Origin: Paenibacillus gallinarum
GTDB lineage: Bacteria; Bacillota; Bacilli; Paenibacillales; Paenibacillaceae
Length of the DNA stretch: 64,000 nt
NCBI RefSeq assembly: GCF_014836635.1
Contig: NZ_JACSQL010000001.1
Location: 965,881 to 1,029,880 of the forward strand
Direction: 5' to 3'
The position numbers and the translations under genes were made by a program. The notes under the pieces are model-generated. The model had not been told where the DNA came from and ran no database searches. It saw only the letters and a program-made list of their open reading frames with translations. Numbering within the stretch: position 1 is the first letter of the stretch; every line of letters begins with the position of its first letter. Positions 63,336 to 64,000 of this stretch are shown here, piece after piece.

Positions 63336-63652
63336 TTTAACTAAGGTTTTAAATTATCAATTAATGATATCCTCTAACTGTACAGATGGTGAGATATACG
63401 TTAATTTTTATGCATAAAAAGAAGTGGAGCTTTATTTCTATTAACTTAGTTATTATTGCGTCATACCAGCTAAAATTCTATTTTAATAGATATTGATTAA
63501 CCATATTTCATATGGGATAATTTACTATTAGAAAAACGCTGTTCAATATGATATATTAAATATGTACTCTTAAGAAAGAGACTATCAGAATGTGTATCTG
63601 ATGCATTAATTAAGATATTTAATTCATTTTTAAATGATGGTTTTTATTACCA
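63336..63652. other. AT-rich gene-free spacer
   Basis: Over 70% A+T by eye, without a credible frame or RNA gene on either strand. It probably holds UP elements and promoters of the rRNA operon. Confidence 0.5.
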
Positions 63653-63653
63653 G

Positions 63654-63682
63654 TTGAATGATTTATTAAAATATGATAAATT
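63654..63682 (+). promoter_or_regulatory. Candidate rRNA operon promoter
   Basis: TTGAAT (63654-63659) and TAAATT (63677-63682) are spaced by 17 bp, ~240 bp before the 16S gene and in an A/T-rich context. Confidence 0.4.
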
Positions 63683-63712
63683 ATAAATCCGGTCGAAAAA
63701 CGCCGGAAAGAT

Positions 63713-63728
63713 TGATCTTTGAAAACTG
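63713..63728 (+). promoter_or_regulatory. boxA-like antitermination element in the rRNA leader
   Basis: TGATCTTTGAAAACTG closely matches the boxA-type sequence of Bacillus rRNA leaders (CTTTGAAAACT core). Confidence 0.6.
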
Positions 63729-63732
63729 AACA

Positions 63733-63902
63733 ACGAGGAGTTTTACGCAAGTAAAACTCGTGAGTGAATTAATACAAATTCAATTTGTTGGTCATAACAA
63801 ATTGAATAGAGAACTTTAAGTTCTCGTCAGCATTTTCTAAATGAGCATATCGTTCTCAACGATATTTTGAAGGTTAGATATTTTCTTGAAGTTATTCAAG
63901 AA
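63733..63902 (+). other. Chain of hairpins in the 16S leader RNA
   Basis: Consecutive stems: AGTTTTAC/GTAAAACT (63738-63757), TTCAATTTGTT/AACAAATTGAA (63779-63807), GAGAACTT/AAGTTCTC (63810-63826), ATATCGTT/AACGATAT (63847-63865) and TTCTTGAA/TTCAAGAA (63883-63902). They probably shape the leader for antitermination and RNase III processing. Confidence 0.6.
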
Positions 63903-63922
63903 GTGTTTGACTCGAAAAATCT

Positions 63923-64000
63923 ATATTGGAGAGTTTGATCCTGGCTCAGGACGAACGCTGGCGGCGTGCCTAATACATGCAAGTCGAGCGGAGTCGATGA
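63923..64000 (+). rRNA. rrs: 16S ribosomal RNA, 5' end (partial)
   Basis: GGAGAGTTTGATCCTGGCTC begins at 63928, followed by the conserved GACGAACGCTGGCGGCGTGC and TACATGCAAGTCGAGCGGA. The V1 start GAGTCGATGA is Paenibacillus-like. The gene runs off the right edge. The exact mature 5' end is approximate. Confidence 0.98.

Noticed and set aside
63907..63930. TTGACT before the 16S gene as a promoter
   Set aside because: The TATATT that follows is only ~9 bp away, too close, and transcription from there would omit the boxA leader. The upstream TTGAAT/TAAATT pair fits better.

Overview
The window is chromosomal DNA from a low-GC Gram-positive bacterium, most likely Paenibacillus. The last ~78 bases are the 5' end of a 16S rRNA gene with the Firmicutes start and a Paenibacillus-like V1 beginning (AAGTCGAGCGGAGTCGATGA). 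Other pointers are strong AGGAGG-type ribosome binding sites, a YjcZ-like sporulation peptide, a DUF3243 protein, a DksA/YteA-type protein, and many sugar ABC transporters without a local ATPase.

Layout. 1-15.1 kb: housekeeping and small metabolic genes. These include a Gfo/Idh oxidoreductase, an ArsR-like regulator, a YteA-like protein, a DivIVA/GpsB-like protein, a phosphodiesterase, a putative polyol or sugar catabolic set (isomerase, two Gfo/Idh dehydrogenases, an AraC regulator), an acyl-ACP thioesterase, two thioredoxin-reductase-like flavoproteins, an SPFH protein and a lipoprotein. 15.2-17.1 kb: an MFS efflux gene with a leader peptide and a hairpin over its ribosome binding site, then a decayed GntR/UTRA regulator. 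17.1-36.1 kb: a large beta-mannan/glucan uptake locus with a LacI regulator, two solute-binding proteins (one fused to two carbohydrate-binding-like modules), two permease pairs, an NHL-TPR protein, a YIP1 membrane protein, a DUF5696 protein, a GH2 beta-mannosidase and a GH9 enzyme. 36.2-47.6 kb: a fructan cassette with a divergent LacI regulator, permease pair and binding protein, intracellular GH32, fructokinase and a 1270-residue secreted multidomain GH32. 48.3-53.6 kb: a second mannan block with a secreted CBM-GH26 mannanase, GH36 alpha-galactosidase and intracellular GH26. 53.7-57.6 kb: small accessory genes (P-loop kinase, three GNATs, a methyltransferase, a membrane protein). 57.6-61.8 kb: a Fur-box-like site and the assimilatory nitrite reductase operon nirB-nirD-hemD. 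61.9-63.0 kb: a pectin methylesterase. 63.0-64.0 kb: AT-rich spacer and rRNA leader.

How the genes fit together. Secreted GH26 would cut galactomannan or glucomannan outside the cell. The modular binding proteins and the two permease pairs would import oligosaccharides. Intracellular GH26, GH36, GH2 and GH9 would finish the breakdown. A 10-bp motif (ATAACAAAAT) recurs in the intergenic regions of both mannan blocks but not in the fructan cassette, which suggests one mannan regulon interrupted by the fructan cassette. The cassette has its own repeated 12-mer next to its LacI gene. The least understood part is the NHL-TPR / YIP1 / DUF5696 trio between two permease pairs, the best candidate in the window for an undescribed system.
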